A stretch of DNA of 34,096 bases from an uncultured Sphingopyxis sp. (GCA_936933955.1 CAKZIN010000051.1:1-34096); one strand, 5' to 3'. Shown: positions 8,911-17,358, counted from the first letter of the stretch. The notes: generated by a model not told the origin, from the sequence alone. Translations and numbers: made by a program.

Positions 8911-9462
8911 ATACGTCCGCCGATGATGCGCCGAGGCATGGCGCCCCCGCCCCCCCGGAGCGGCCCGCGTTTCAATCATTTCATCACCGTGCCCAAGGTG
9001 CGCGTGATCGACGAGAACGGGGAAAATCTGGGCGTCCTGCTCACCGCCGAAGCGATCGAGCAGGCGGCGGACGTGGGGCTCGACCTGGTTGAGGTGTCGC
9101 CCAACGCAGACCCGCCGGTGTGCAAGTTCCTCGACGTCGGCAAGTTCAAGTACGAGGCGCAAAAGAAAGCCAACATCGCGCGCAAGACGCAGAAGACGCA
9201 GGAGATCAAGGAGATCAAGATGCGTCCGAACATCGACGACCACGATTTCGATACCAAGATGAAGAAGGTCGTCGATTTCCTCGAGGATGGCGACAAGGTG
9301 AAGCTCACCATGCGCTTTCGCGGGCGTGAGATGAGCCACATGCAGCTGGGGCTCGACGTGCTGAAGCGCGCCGCCGACCAGGTCGCGGACATCTCCAAGA
9401 TCGAGGCGCATCCCCGCACCGAAGGGCGCCAGATGCTGATGGTCATCGCGCCCAAGGGCTGA
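8911..9462 (+). CDS. infC: Translation initiation factor IF-3 (probable AUA start)
   Basis: IF-3 binds the 30S subunit, prevents premature 50S joining and monitors start-codon selection. The 183-residue product has the N-domain (about residues 15-85, including PKVRVIDENGENLGVL), a Lys-rich linker and the C-domain (KMRPNIDDHDF through TEGRQMLMVIAPKG). The start is set by AGGAGA at 8898-8903: with seven bases of spacing the in-frame codon is ATA at 8911. The first in-frame ATG codons, at 8923 and 8926, are too far from that site. Rare start codons on infC are well known (AUU in E. coli) and let IF-3 repress its own translation. Starting at 8923 or 8938 would remove only a few non-conserved residues. 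The identity is certain; the start is likely. Confidence 0.93.
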   Translation: MRPPMMRRGMAPPPPRSGPRFNHFITVPKVRVIDENGENLGVLLTAEAIEQAADVGLDLVEVSPNADPPVCKFLDVGKFKYEAQKKANIARKTQKTQEIKEIKMRPNIDDHDFDTKMKKVVDFLEDGDKVKLTMRFRGREMSHMQLGLDVLKRAADQVADISKIEAHPRTEGRQMLMVIAPKG

Positions 9463-9574
9463 GTCGCCGCATGCACGGCGCGGGTCCTCTGAGCCCGTGT
9501 TGGCGCATGACCGAACAGCTTGCGGCCGCGTCGGCTGGCAGTCGACGCGCCATCGGCTATGATTTTGGCGAATC

Positions 9575-10396
9575 ATGCGATCACCGGCGAGTGGGGAGGG
9601 GTTTGATGTCGACGATCCTCATCCGCGCGTGATCGATTTCGGCGCCATCGACTGGGCGGCGCTGCTGCCGTTCATCGCCATCGGCTTTGCCGCGCAGCTG
9701 GTCGACGGTGCGCTCGGCATGGCGTTCGGGGTCATCACCTCGACGCTGTTGGTGGGGGTGATGGGGGTTCCCCCCGCCACCGCGTCGGCGCGGGTGCATG
9801 TGGTGGAGATTTTCACCACCGGCGTTTCCGGCATCAGCCATCTGATCCACCGCAACATCGACGGGCGTCTGTTCCTCCGGCTGTTGATCCCCGGCGCGAT
9901 CGGTGGCGTGACCGGCGCCTATCTCGTCAGCCAGATCGCGGGGGAGATCGTGAAGCCGATCGTCCTCGCCTATCTGATCGGGATCGGGCTGTTCCTCCTG
10001 TGGCGCGCCGCCAAGCATAAGCTGGAGGTCAAGGACCCGCGCATCGTCGCCCCGCTGGGGCTGCTCGGCGGCTTCCTCGATGCGGCGGGCGGCGGCGGTT
10101 GGGGACCGGTCGTCACCTCCAATCTGCTGGTGCAGGGGGCGGAGCCGCGCAAGGTTGTCGGCACCGTCAATTCGGTCGAGTTCCTGCTGACGCTGGTCAT
10201 CTCGATCACCTTCATCACCCAGCTTGGCATCGCCGACATCGCGGGAGCGACGCTTGGCCTGCTGATCGGTGGCGTGCTGGCGGCCCCCGTGGGCGCCATC
10301 GTCGCCGGCCGCCTCCACCCGCGGCTGATGCTGGGAATGGTCGGCACGGTGCTGGTGCTGACCAGCAGCTACGGCCTCTACCGCGCGCTGATGTGA
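9575..10396 (+). CDS. TauE/SafE (TSUP) family membrane transporter
   Basis: A membrane protein of up to 273 residues with about eight hydrophobic helices in the two-repeat arrangement of the TauE/SafE family. Members export or import small sulfur-containing or organic anions. The repeat motifs are visible as GFAAQLVDGALGMAFGV in the first half and LGGFLDAAGGGGWGPVV in the second. The substrate is not predictable. The start is uncertain. The ATG at 9575 has only a weak ribosome-binding site. A GTG at 9629, just ahead of the first helix, gives a more usual N-terminus. It overlaps the stop of a nine-codon frame (9606-9632) that has a strong GGGAGGGG site. Confidence 0.88.
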   Translation: MRSPASGEGFDVDDPHPRVIDFGAIDWAALLPFIAIGFAAQLVDGALGMAFGVITSTLLVGVMGVPPATASARVHVVEIFTTGVSGISHLIHRNIDGRLFLRLLIPGAIGGVTGAYLVSQIAGEIVKPIVLAYLIGIGLFLLWRAAKHKLEVKDPRIVAPLGLLGGFLDAAGGGGWGPVVTSNLLVQGAEPRKVVGTVNSVEFLLTLVISITFITQLGIADIAGATLGLLIGGVLAAPVGAIVAGRLHPRLMLGMVGTVLVLTSSYGLYRALM

Positions 10397-10536
10397 GCGG
10401 CTTCGCGCTCTGGTCCGAGACGAAGTTTCGCCGCATCGCAACCGCAGGGGCGGGATCCATGGTCAGGGCGACCCCATTCGGCGACACGCGCGCAGGGGAG
10501 TGACGTGCGCCCCGCATCGGCGCTAGTGGAGGCGCC

Positions 10537-11676
10537 ATGACCCGCGTCCACCTTAGCGCCACGGGGCTTTACACGCCCCCCGACAGCATCTCGAACGAAG
10601 AGCTGGTTGAAAGCTTCAACGCCTACGTCGCGCAGCACAATCGCGAGCATGCCGACGCGATCGCCGCCGGACACCGCGCCGCGCTCGAGGAATCGTCCAC
10701 CGGCTTCATCGAAAAGGCGAGCGGCATCCTGGCGCGCCACGTCGTTGACAAGGCGGGGGTGCTCGACCCGGCGGTGATGCGCCCGCGCGACCTCGAACGC
10801 GGCAACGAGCAGCTGTCGATCATGGCGGAGATCGGCGTCGCCGCAGCGCGAGAAGCGCTCGACCGCGCGGGCCGTGACGCGAGCGAGGTCGACGCGGTGC
10901 TGTGCGCGGCCTCCAACATGCAGCGTCCCTATCCGGCGATGGCGGTAGAGATTCAGGACGCGCTCGGCATCGCGGGCGGGGAGGGGCGCGACGCCTTTGC
11001 CTTCGACATGAACGTCGCCTGCTCGTCGGCGACCTTCGGCATCCAGACCGCCGCGGACATGATCCGTTCGGGCAGCGCGCAGAGCGTGCTGGTGGTGAGC
11101 CCGGAGATCACCTCCGGCCACCTCAACTGGCGCGATCGCGACAGCCATTTCATCTTCGGCGACGTCGCCACCGCAGTGCTGGTGGAGAGCGCGGAGCGGG
11201 CAGCGGGCGGCGGTTGGGAGGTGCTCGGCACCCGCCTCAAGACGCAATTCTCCAACAATATCCGCAACAATTTCGGCTTCCTCAATCGCACCGACCCCGA
11301 CCGCCGCGACGATGCCGACAAGCTGTTCGTCCAGGAAGGGCGCAAGGTGTTCAAGGAAGTGGTGCCGATGGTCAGCGCCATGATCCTCGCCGAACTCGAA
11401 CGGCTGGGGCTCGAAGGTCAGGCGCTGCGGCGCATCTGGCTGCATCAGGCCAATGCCAACATGAACCGCCTGATCGCGCAGCGTGTGTTCGGCCACGAAG
11501 CGAGCGAGGACGAGAGCCCGACGGTGCTCGACACCTACGCCAATACCTCGAGCGCAGGGTCGATCATCGCCTTTCACAGGCATAGCGACGATCTGGCAGC
11601 GGGCGATCTCGGGCTGATCTGCTCGTTCGGCGCGGGCTACAGCGCGGGCTGCGTCACGGTGCGTAAGGCGGGTTGA
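10537..11676 (+). CDS. Beta-ketoacyl-ACP synthase III (long, PA3286-like type)
   Basis: A 379-residue thiolase-fold condensing enzyme of the FabH class. The predicted Cys-His-Asn triad is complete: Cys162 in NVACSSATFG, His302 in WLHQANANMNRL and Asn335 in YANTSSAGS. It is about 50 residues longer than E. coli FabH, with extra sequence at the N-terminus and around residues 225-265. Segments such as SGHLNWRDRDSHFIFGD and TQFSNNIRNNFGFLNR match, from memory, the longer Pseudomonas PA3286-like group, which condenses medium-chain acyl-CoA with malonyl-ACP. It may therefore link beta-oxidation products to fatty-acid synthesis; that role is inferred. GGAGG at 10528-10532 precedes the ATG. It appears to be a single-gene unit. 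Confidence 0.92.
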   Translation: MTRVHLSATGLYTPPDSISNEELVESFNAYVAQHNREHADAIAAGHRAALEESSTGFIEKASGILARHVVDKAGVLDPAVMRPRDLERGNEQLSIMAEIGVAAAREALDRAGRDASEVDAVLCAASNMQRPYPAMAVEIQDALGIAGGEGRDAFAFDMNVACSSATFGIQTAADMIRSGSAQSVLVVSPEITSGHLNWRDRDSHFIFGDVATAVLVESAERAAGGGWEVLGTRLKTQFSNNIRNNFGFLNRTDPDRRDDADKLFVQEGRKVFKEVVPMVSAMILAELERLGLEGQALRRIWLHQANANMNRLIAQRVFGHEASEDESPTVLDTYANTSSAGSIIAFHRHSDDLAAGDLGLICSFGAGYSAGCVTVRKAG

Positions 11677-11737
11677 GCGCGACGCTTTCGCAGCTCAGGC
11701 GATTGCTTAGGAAACTGCCTACACCTACATAAGGCGC

Positions 11738-12535
11738 ATGGCGGCGCGCGGCGATCAGCGACGGGGAGCGTCCGGTGAGGTCGGCTCCCAACCCCGCGGA
11801 CGGGGTCGGCGGCGGCTGGTCTCGCCTCCGCTGACGCTGTCGCCCGCAGCGCGTGGGGATGCGCGGGTCGCGCTCGAGGAGGCGGCGGCGCAGCGTAGGG
11901 TCGACTGGCGTCGCCTCAGCCTCGCGATCGGGCGCAATGCGGCCTATATCCAGCAATATCTACGACGCGGCACCCCGCGACGGCTCGACGAGGACGACCG
12001 CGCCGCGCTCGCCGCCTATCTCGAAATGGACGAGGCGCTGTTGCGCGATGGCGCGCGTGGTGGGGCGGCGGTGCCCCCGGCGCCCCTCGCGCCCCGCCCA
12101 CGCCCCGACGATCGGGTGGCAGTGGCGCGGCTCGACCTGCGCGTCGCCGCTGGGGCGGGACGGCAGGGCGATGCGGAAGCGCCGACGCAGCATCTGGGGC
12201 TCAGCCGCGCGGAGCTGCGTGCGCTGACCCGTTCGCCGCCGGAGCTCCTGTCGGTGGTGGTGGTAGAGGGCGATTCGATGTGGCCGACGCTGCTCGACGG
12301 CGACCGCATCCTTGTCGACCGCGGAGCGACGGCGCCGCCCCGGCGTGAGGGGATCTACGTCATCCGCCGGGGCGAAGCGCTGTCGGTCAAGCGTTTGCGC
12401 GGGGCTGGCGCGGTGGAGGGAACGCTCGCCGTCGTATCCGACAACGCCGCCGCCTATCCGGAGGAGCCCGCCGTCCCGCTCGCCGAACTGGCGATCGTCG
12501 GCAAGGTCATCTGGCTAGCCCGCGCGCTGCGGTGA
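11738..12535 (+). CDS. LexA-fold S24-family transcriptional regulator
   Basis: A 265-residue regulator. Residues 43-100 hold a small helical DNA-binding region (LSLAIGRNAAYIQQYLRRG), XRE-like but divergent. The C-terminal half is an S24/LexA-type domain with the catalytic Ser180 in GDSMWPTLLDGD and Lys218 in ALSVKRLRG. An Ala-Gly pair near residues 138-139 (RVAAGAG) is a possible self-cleavage site. Proteins of this kind are CI- or LexA-like repressors that respond to DNA damage, though some sphingomonad members have no known trigger. The ATG at 11738 has AAGG just upstream and no better start exists downstream. The upstream region holds a tandem CCTACA repeat (11718-11729) and a TAGG-N6-CCTA inverted repeat (11708-11721), a possible operator for autoregulation. 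Confidence 0.85.
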   Translation: MAARGDQRRGASGEVGSQPRGRGRRRLVSPPLTLSPAARGDARVALEEAAAQRRVDWRRLSLAIGRNAAYIQQYLRRGTPRRLDEDDRAALAAYLEMDEALLRDGARGGAAVPPAPLAPRPRPDDRVAVARLDLRVAAGAGRQGDAEAPTQHLGLSRAELRALTRSPPELLSVVVVEGDSMWPTLLDGDRILVDRGATAPPRREGIYVIRRGEALSVKRLRGAGAVEGTLAVVSDNAAAYPEEPAVPLAELAIVGKVIWLARALR

Positions 12536-12557
12536 CGGCCAGTCTGGACGAAACCTC

Positions 12558-13286
12558 TCAGCGGCAGATGCAGCGGGGGCGGGTCGGGGCTCGGCGGGCC
12601 GGGGCGGGGCGGTGGACCCGGACAGTGGCGCGGGGAGCGACGCGGGCACGGCGGACGACCGGCTGGCGGACGGTTTCGTATGTGGTCTCGGTTTCCTCGA
12701 CGACCACCGGCGCGCCTTGCGTGACGACTTCGGTGTAGCCCTCGACCGCGTAGCCGTCGGGATACCCATAGCCATAGCCGACCGGCGCACCCTCGTAGCC
12801 ATAGCCGTAGCCGTCGCGATAAACCCGTGAGCCGTGCGGAGCTGAGTAGCGACCGCCGTCATGCACGCGCCCGTCACGGACGTAAGTGCCGCGATACTCG
12901 CCCTCGTAGACGCGGCGGTCGCGGTCCCAACCACCGTCCCACTGGCCTTCGACCCAGCGACCGTCGACCCAGCGGCCGCTGCGGGAGGGCGCGCTGTCGC
13001 CGCGCCATTCCCCACCGCGCCAACCGCCCTCGGCCATCGGCGGCGGGGGAGGCGCGCCGGCGCCTTCGCGAATCACCCGCACACGGCGTTCGATGCGAGT
13101 GCCGTCGGGGCGAACTTCATGGCTGATCCCGTCAGCGGGGATGACCATCGAGCTCGGCGGAGGGGTGCGGTCGGCCGGGCGCAGGACGATGACGGGCGGA
13201 GAGCGCGTCGGCGCTGCCTGCGCCTGCGCGTCGCTGGCAATCGCCGCCAGGCTCGCCACGCCGACGAGGAACAGGATCCCTTTCAC
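12558..13286 (-). CDS. Gly/Tyr/Arg-rich secreted protein of unknown function
   Basis: A 242-residue protein I do not recognise. A signal peptide ends near residue 22 (SDAQAQA), so it should be exported to the periplasm or surface. A Pro-rich segment follows. Next is a repetitive Trp/Arg/Gly/Asp region with units such as GRWVDGRWVEGQWDGG, then a Tyr-Gly-rich tract (YGYGYEGAPVGYGYGYPDGY). The C-terminal tail is Arg/Pro-rich and very basic. The composition suggests low complexity and an envelope or polymer-binding role, but this is speculative. The GTG at 13286 is chosen because GGGGAGA lies seven bases upstream and the signal peptide begins there; an ATG 21 bases further upstream lacks such a site. 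A CtrA-like box is about 30 bases upstream. Confidence 0.75.
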   Translation of the reverse strand: MKGILFLVGVASLAAIASDAQAQAAPTRSPPVIVLRPADRTPPPSSMVIPADGISHEVRPDGTRIERRVRVIREGAGAPPPPPMAEGGWRGGEWRGDSAPSRSGRWVDGRWVEGQWDGGWDRDRRVYEGEYRGTYVRDGRVHDGGRYSAPHGSRVYRDGYGYGYEGAPVGYGYGYPDGYAVEGYTEVVTQGAPVVVEETETTYETVRQPVVRRARVAPRATVRVHRPAPARRAPTRPRCICR

Positions 13287-13316
13287 GCCTACATCTCCCC
13301 ACACCAATCTCGGACA

Positions 13317-13332
13317 GTTAACGTGCTGTTAG
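13317..13332 (-). promoter_or_regulatory. Candidate CtrA-binding site upstream of the secreted-protein gene
   Basis: Read on the minus strand, the site is CTAA-N7-TTAAC, one mismatch from the CtrA consensus TTAA-N7-TTAAC of alphaproteobacteria. It lies about 30 bases upstream of the start codon at 13286, a position compatible with control of that promoter. It is a pattern match only. Confidence 0.4.
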
Positions 13333-13373
13333 CATTTCGGCGCCGCCCACGCGACTCCGCCAACAGGGTTAAG

Positions 13374-13394
13374 CCTGTCCCGCTTCGGGGCAGG
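13374..13394 (-). terminator. Hairpin downstream of the methionine sulfoxide reductase gene
   Basis: A 9-bp stem with one G-T pair (13374-13382 with 13386-13394) and a three-base loop starts 11 bases after the stop of the upstream minus-strand gene. There is no T run behind it, so termination would be imperfect or factor-assisted. Confidence 0.45.
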
Positions 13395-13405
13395 AGTGCG
13401 TGAGA

Positions 13406-13894
13406 CTATCCTGCGAGCGCGGCTGCGATGGCGGCGACCAGCGCCTCCGCCCCCGCCGCATCCTCTGCGGCAAAGCGCCCAGGCGTCGGGCTGTCGAGGT
13501 CGAGCACGCCGATCAGCGCGCCGGCGTGGACGATCGGCACCACCAGCTCCGACCGGCTGGCGGCGTCGCAGGCGATGTGGCCGGGAAAGGCGTGGACATC
13601 CGCCACCCGCTGCGTCTCGCGAAGCCGCGCCGCGGCGCCGCACACCCCGCGGTCGAGCGCGATGCGCACGCAGGCGGAGCGGCCCTGAAACGGCCCCAGC
13701 ACCAGCTCTTCCCCATCGAAGCGGTAGAAGCCCGCCCAATTGAGGTCGGGAATCGCCTGCCACACCAACGCGGCGACGTTGGCCATGTTGGCGATGGCGT
13801 CGCGTTCGCCCGCGCACACCGCTTTCGCGGCTTCGGTCAGCGTTGCCCAGCGTTCGCCCGCAGGCGCGTCGGCGGCGAATTCGAACGCGAACAT
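13406..13894 (-). CDS. msrC: Free methionine-(R)-sulfoxide reductase (GAF-domain fRMsr)
   Basis: A 162-residue single GAF-domain protein that reduces free L-methionine-(R)-sulfoxide with electrons from thioredoxin. Three cysteines sit in the family's conserved places: Cys75 in ACVRIALDRG, Cys85 in RGVCGAAA and Cys109 in FPGHIACD. The spacing of 10 and 24 residues is the same as in the characterised yeast enzyme. The region RVADVHAFPGHIACD followed by SELVVPI is diagnostic and separates it from GAF signalling domains. The ATG shares one base with the stop of the upstream ThDP-enzyme gene (TGATG), so the two are probably translationally coupled. No functional link between them is obvious. It acts in the cytoplasm against oxidative damage. 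Confidence 0.92.
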   Translation of the reverse strand: MFAFEFAADAPAGERWATLTEAAKAVCAGERDAIANMANVAALVWQAIPDLNWAGFYRFDGEELVLGPFQGRSACVRIALDRGVCGAAARLRETQRVADVHAFPGHIACDAASRSELVVPIVHAGALIGVLDLDSPTPGRFAAEDAAGAEALVAAIAAALAG

Positions 13895-15567
13895 CAGCCG
13901 CGCGCCCGTTCGCGCAGCGCGCTGATGGTGGTCGCTGGGCTGATCCGTTCGAGTTCGGTGACGAGGTGGAGCAGCCGCAGCCCCTTGCGCGCCTTCGCCT
14001 GCTCGAGCGCGAGGGCGAAATCCTCGGTCCGCTCGACCCGCGCCGCCCAGCCGCCATAGGCCTGCGCGAGCATCGCGAAGTCGGGGTTGGTGAGGGTCGT
14101 CGCCGACACGCGCGCGGGATATTCGCGCTCCTGATGCATGCGGATGGTGCCGTAGGCGCCGTTGTCGACCACCACCACGAGGAGGTCGAGGCCATATTGC
14201 ATGGCGGTCGCGAGCTCCTGACCGTTCATCAGGAAGTCGCCGTCGCCCGCCACCGCGACGACGCTCCGCCCCGGAAAGCGGCGCGCGGCGGCGATCGCGG
14301 CGGGGACGCCATAGCCCATCGCGCCGCAGGTGGGAGCGAGCTGGCTCGTCGGCCCGCCGTAGATCCAGTGGCGGTGCCACCAGCCCGCGAAATTGCCTGC
14401 ACCGTTGCAGATGATGGTGTCCTCAGGCAGCGCCGCCTGCATCGCCTCCACGCACCGGCCGAGGTCGAGCGCGCTGCCGTTGGGCTTGGCGCTGCGCCAT
14501 TCGCGCCACTCGCCATGCGCCTCGCGTCCGCAGTCGAAGCTGATGAGGTCGCTGGTATCCCACAGCGCCGCGGCCTCCGCGAATTCGTGCGGATAGGCGC
14601 AGATGGGGAGGTCGGTGCGGTAGACGCGGTTGAGCTCGGTGGGGTCGGGGTGGACGTGGATAAGCGTCTGGTCGGGGTGGTCGGGGTCGATCAGCGTGTA
14701 ACCGTCGGTGGTCGCCTCCCCCAGGCGCGCGCCGACGACCAGCAGCAGGTCCGCCGCCTTGACCCGCTCGATCAGTTTCGGGTTGGGCCCGTAGCCGAGA
14801 TTGCCCGCAAACACCGCGCAATCGTTGCGGATCGCGTCCTGGCGGCGAAAGGCGGTGGCGACGGGGATGCCGAGCCTGGTCGCGAACTCCGCGAAGTAAT
14901 GCGCCGCGCCCGCGTCCCAGCCGGCGCCGCCGACGATCGCCAGCGGGCTCGCCGCTTGGCCGAGCATGTCCATGACGAGGCCCATCGCCTGCACGTCGGG
15001 GTCCTGCTCCGGCGGGGCGATATAGGGGCGGTCGCGCGCGACGACCTCATCGGTCAGCATGTCTTCGGGAAGCGCGAGCACCACCGGGCCGGGGCGCCCC
15101 GACATGGCGGTGGCATAGGCGCGCGCGACATATTCGGGGATGCGCCGCGCATCGTCGATCCGCCCCGCCCATTTGGCGAGGGGGCCGAACATCGCCTGAA
15201 AATCGACCTCCTGAAACCCTTCGCGGTCGCGCATCGAGCGGTCGACGTCGCCGACGAACAGGATCATCGGCTGCGAATCCTGAAACGCGACGTGGACGCC
15301 GATGCTGGCGTTGGTCGCCCCCGGCCCGCGCGTCACAAAGGCGACCCCCGGCCGCCCGGTCATCGCCCCGTCGGCGCACGCCATGAACGCCGCGCCCCCC
15401 TCCTGCCGGCAGACGATGGTGTCGATCGCCGGCGTATCGTGCAGCGCATCGAGCACCGCGAGGAAGCTTTCGCCTGGCACGGTGAAGATACGTTCGCATC
15501 CTTGCGCGATCAGCTGATCGACGAGGATGCGTCCGCCGCTGCGGGGGGAGTGGTGGGGATCTGTCAT
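13894..15567 (-). CDS. Thiamine-diphosphate-dependent enzyme, acetolactate synthase large-subunit-like
   Basis: A 557-residue member of the pyruvate-decarboxylase/acetolactate-synthase superfamily. The catalytic Glu56 that activates the cofactor lies in CRQEGGAAFMA, and FVTRGPGATNA follows. The central cofactor-like domain contains GLGYGPNPKL-type segments, and the C-terminal domain has the ThDP/Mg motif beginning GDGDFLMNGQE and ending near VVVVDNGAYGTIR. All three domains are complete. It resembles the stand-alone acetolactate-synthase-like proteins of alphaproteobacteria rather than biosynthetic IlvB: no small-subunit (IlvH) gene follows. The substrate is therefore open; other decarboxylase or carboligase activities are possible. 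The gene is coupled to the methionine-sulfoxide reductase downstream. Confidence 0.9.
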   Translation of the reverse strand: MTDPHHSPRSGGRILVDQLIAQGCERIFTVPGESFLAVLDALHDTPAIDTIVCRQEGGAAFMACADGAMTGRPGVAFVTRGPGATNASIGVHVAFQDSQPMILFVGDVDRSMRDREGFQEVDFQAMFGPLAKWAGRIDDARRIPEYVARAYATAMSGRPGPVVLALPEDMLTDEVVARDRPYIAPPEQDPDVQAMGLVMDMLGQAASPLAIVGGAGWDAGAAHYFAEFATRLGIPVATAFRRQDAIRNDCAVFAGNLGYGPNPKLIERVKAADLLLVVGARLGEATTDGYTLIDPDHPDQTLIHVHPDPTELNRVYRTDLPICAYPHEFAEAAALWDTSDLISFDCGREAHGEWREWRSAKPNGSALDLGRCVEAMQAALPEDTIICNGAGNFAGWWHRHWIYGGPTSQLAPTCGAMGYGVPAAIAAARRFPGRSVVAVAGDGDFLMNGQELATAMQYGLDLLVVVVDNGAYGTIRMHQEREYPARVSATTLTNPDFAMLAQAYGGWAARVERTEDFALALEQAKARKGLRLLHLVTELERISPATTISALRERARG

Positions 15568-15702
15568 GCGCGTTCGCTAGCGCAGCGAGGGACGGTGCGG
15601 AAGGGCGGGGGTGGCGTCCCGCCCCCCCGGTACAGCGGCGCCGGAGGACATGGGCCAGCGCATTTCGCCCTTCATGCGAGTTTGCGCTTGTGACAAAGCC
15701 GA

Positions 15703-15730
15703 TTGCGTCGCGCGCGAACATGGCTAGGGT
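15703..15730 (+). promoter_or_regulatory. Candidate promoter of the amino-acid permease gene
   Basis: TTGCGT (15703-15708) and TAGGGT (15725-15730, within GGCTAGGGTCC) are 16 bases apart. The CTAGGG -10-like box also precedes rpe and the decayed LuxR-type gene in this window, suggesting a local promoter style. This is inferred by eye. Confidence 0.35.
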
Positions 15731-15799
15731 CCGCCGCCAAACGTTGCGGGTGCAGGCGCGGCGGACACGACGCATCGCCGCGCGCCGGGGGAGAGAAAC

Positions 15800-17353
15800 A
15801 TGATTTTCGATCGGGTGAAGCCGCTCGACGCGATCCTTGCGACGGCGGAGAAGAAATCGCTCCACCGATCGCTGGGTGCGTTCCAGCTGACCATGCTCGG
15901 CATCGGCGCGGTGATCGGTACCGGCATCTTCGTTCTGACCGCGGAGGCCGCGCAAAAGGCGGGCCCGGGCATGATGATCAGCTTTGTCATCGCCGGCGTG
16001 GTCTGCGCGGTGGCGGCGCTATGCTACGCCGAAATGGCCTCGATGGTGCCGGTTTCGGGCTCCGCTTACACATACAGCTATGCGGTGATGGGCGAGCTGA
16101 TCGCGTGGATGGTCGGCTGGGCGCTGATCCTCGAATATGCGGTCGCGGCTGGCGCGGTGAGCGTCGGCTGGTCGGGCTACATGATCGGCTATCTCGAACA
16201 TCTGCTCGGTACCGACATATCCGACGCGTTGACGCTCGGGCCGTTCGACGGCGGGGCGATCAACCTCCCCGCCATGGCAATCGCGCTGCTCGTCACGCTG
16301 CTGCTGATCCGCGGCACCAAGGAATCGGCGACGATCAACGCGCTGCTGGTGGGGGTGAAGATCCTCGCGCTGACCGCGTTCATCGTGCTGGCGGTGCCGG
16401 TCATGAACATGCAGAATTTCGAACCGTTCAGCCCGCTCGGCTTCGGCGGCATCAGTGCGGCGGCGGCGTCGATCTTCTTTGCTTACGTGGGCTTCGATGC
16501 GGTCTCGACCGCAGCGGAGGAGACCAAGAACCCGCAGCGCAATATGCCGATCGGCCTGATCGGCAGCCTCGCCATCTGCACCATCTTCTACCTGCTGGTC
16601 GCGGCTGGCGTGATCGGCACCGTCGGCGCACAGCCGGTCGGGATCGCCAACGGCCACGCGCTCGAACCGGGCAGCCGCGAACTCGCCGACGCCTGCCGCG
16701 CGATGGGCGACCAGGCGGTGGTCTGCTCCAAGGAAGCGCTCGCCTGGACGCTGCGTGAAATTGGCTGGCCGCAGATCGGCAACCTCGTCGGGCTCGCCGC
16801 GATCCTCGCGCTGCCGTCGGTGGTGCTGATGATGATGTTCGGCCAGACGCGCATCTTCTTCACGATGAGCCGCGACGGCCTGCTGCCCGCCGCGTTCAGC
16901 CGCATCCACCCGAAGTTCGGGACGCCGCACTTCATCACCATCCTCACCGGCATCGCGGTGGCGCTGTTCGCGGGCTTCTTCCCGGTCGGACAGCTCGCCA
17001 ATATCTCGAACTCGGGAACGCTGTTCGCGTTCGCCGCGGTGTCGATTGCGGTGCTGCTGTTGCGCCGGACCGACCCCAACCGTCGCCGTCCGTTCCGCAC
17101 TCCGCTGGTCGGGCTGGTCGCGCCGCTGTCGATCGCCGGCTGCGTCTATCTGTTCTGGAGCCTCGACCAGAAGAGCAAGGTGCTGTTCGCGATCTGGGCC
17201 GCGATCGGGCTGGTGGTGTACTTCATCTACAGCCGCAAGCGCAGCCACGTCGGGCTCGGCCACGTCGAAGTGCACGAAGGCGATCCGGACGTGCCCCCGC
17301 AGCCCGTCCCGCCGCTCCCGGGCATCCACACCCCCGGCGGCAAGGACGCCTGA
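15800..17353 (+). CDS. APC-superfamily amino-acid permease (cationic amino-acid transporter-like)
   Basis: A 517-residue inner-membrane transporter with about 12 hydrophobic helices. TM1 carries the unwound substrate-binding signature GIGAVIGTGIFVLT, and TM6 has FFAYVGFDAVSTAAEETKNP, both typical of the cationic amino-acid transporter (CAT) branch. The C-terminal tail is hydrophilic and Pro-rich. The large periplasmic-side loop between about residues 275 and 315 contains two cysteines (DACRAMGDQAVVCSK), possibly a disulfide. It probably imports amino acids by proton coupling; the exact substrate is unknown. The start at 15800 is preceded by GGGGGAGAG at the correct distance. It is monocistronic: two hairpins follow and the next gene is on the other strand. 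Confidence 0.92.
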   Translation: MIFDRVKPLDAILATAEKKSLHRSLGAFQLTMLGIGAVIGTGIFVLTAEAAQKAGPGMMISFVIAGVVCAVAALCYAEMASMVPVSGSAYTYSYAVMGELIAWMVGWALILEYAVAAGAVSVGWSGYMIGYLEHLLGTDISDALTLGPFDGGAINLPAMAIALLVTLLLIRGTKESATINALLVGVKILALTAFIVLAVPVMNMQNFEPFSPLGFGGISAAAASIFFAYVGFDAVSTAAEETKNPQRNMPIGLIGSLAICTIFYLLVAAGVIGTVGAQPVGIANGHALEPGSRELADACRAMGDQAVVCSKEALAWTLREIGWPQIGNLVGLAAILALPSVVLMMMFGQTRIFFTMSRDGLLPAAFSRIHPKFGTPHFITILTGIAVALFAGFFPVGQLANISNSGTLFAFAAVSIAVLLLRRTDPNRRRPFRTPLVGLVAPLSIAGCVYLFWSLDQKSKVLFAIWAAIGLVVYFIYSRKRSHVGLGHVEVHEGDPDVPPQPVPPLPGIHTPGGKDA

Positions 17354-17358
17354 GGCGA

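Noticed and set aside
9463..9574. Terminator after infC
   Set aside because: Partial pairing around 9478-9515 can be drawn, but the stem is short, interrupted and not followed by a T run.
13843..15693. A 616-residue plus-strand open frame
   Set aside because: It is opposite the ThDP enzyme, whose cofactor motifs are complete. The plus-strand translation is low-complexity and Arg/Ala-rich.
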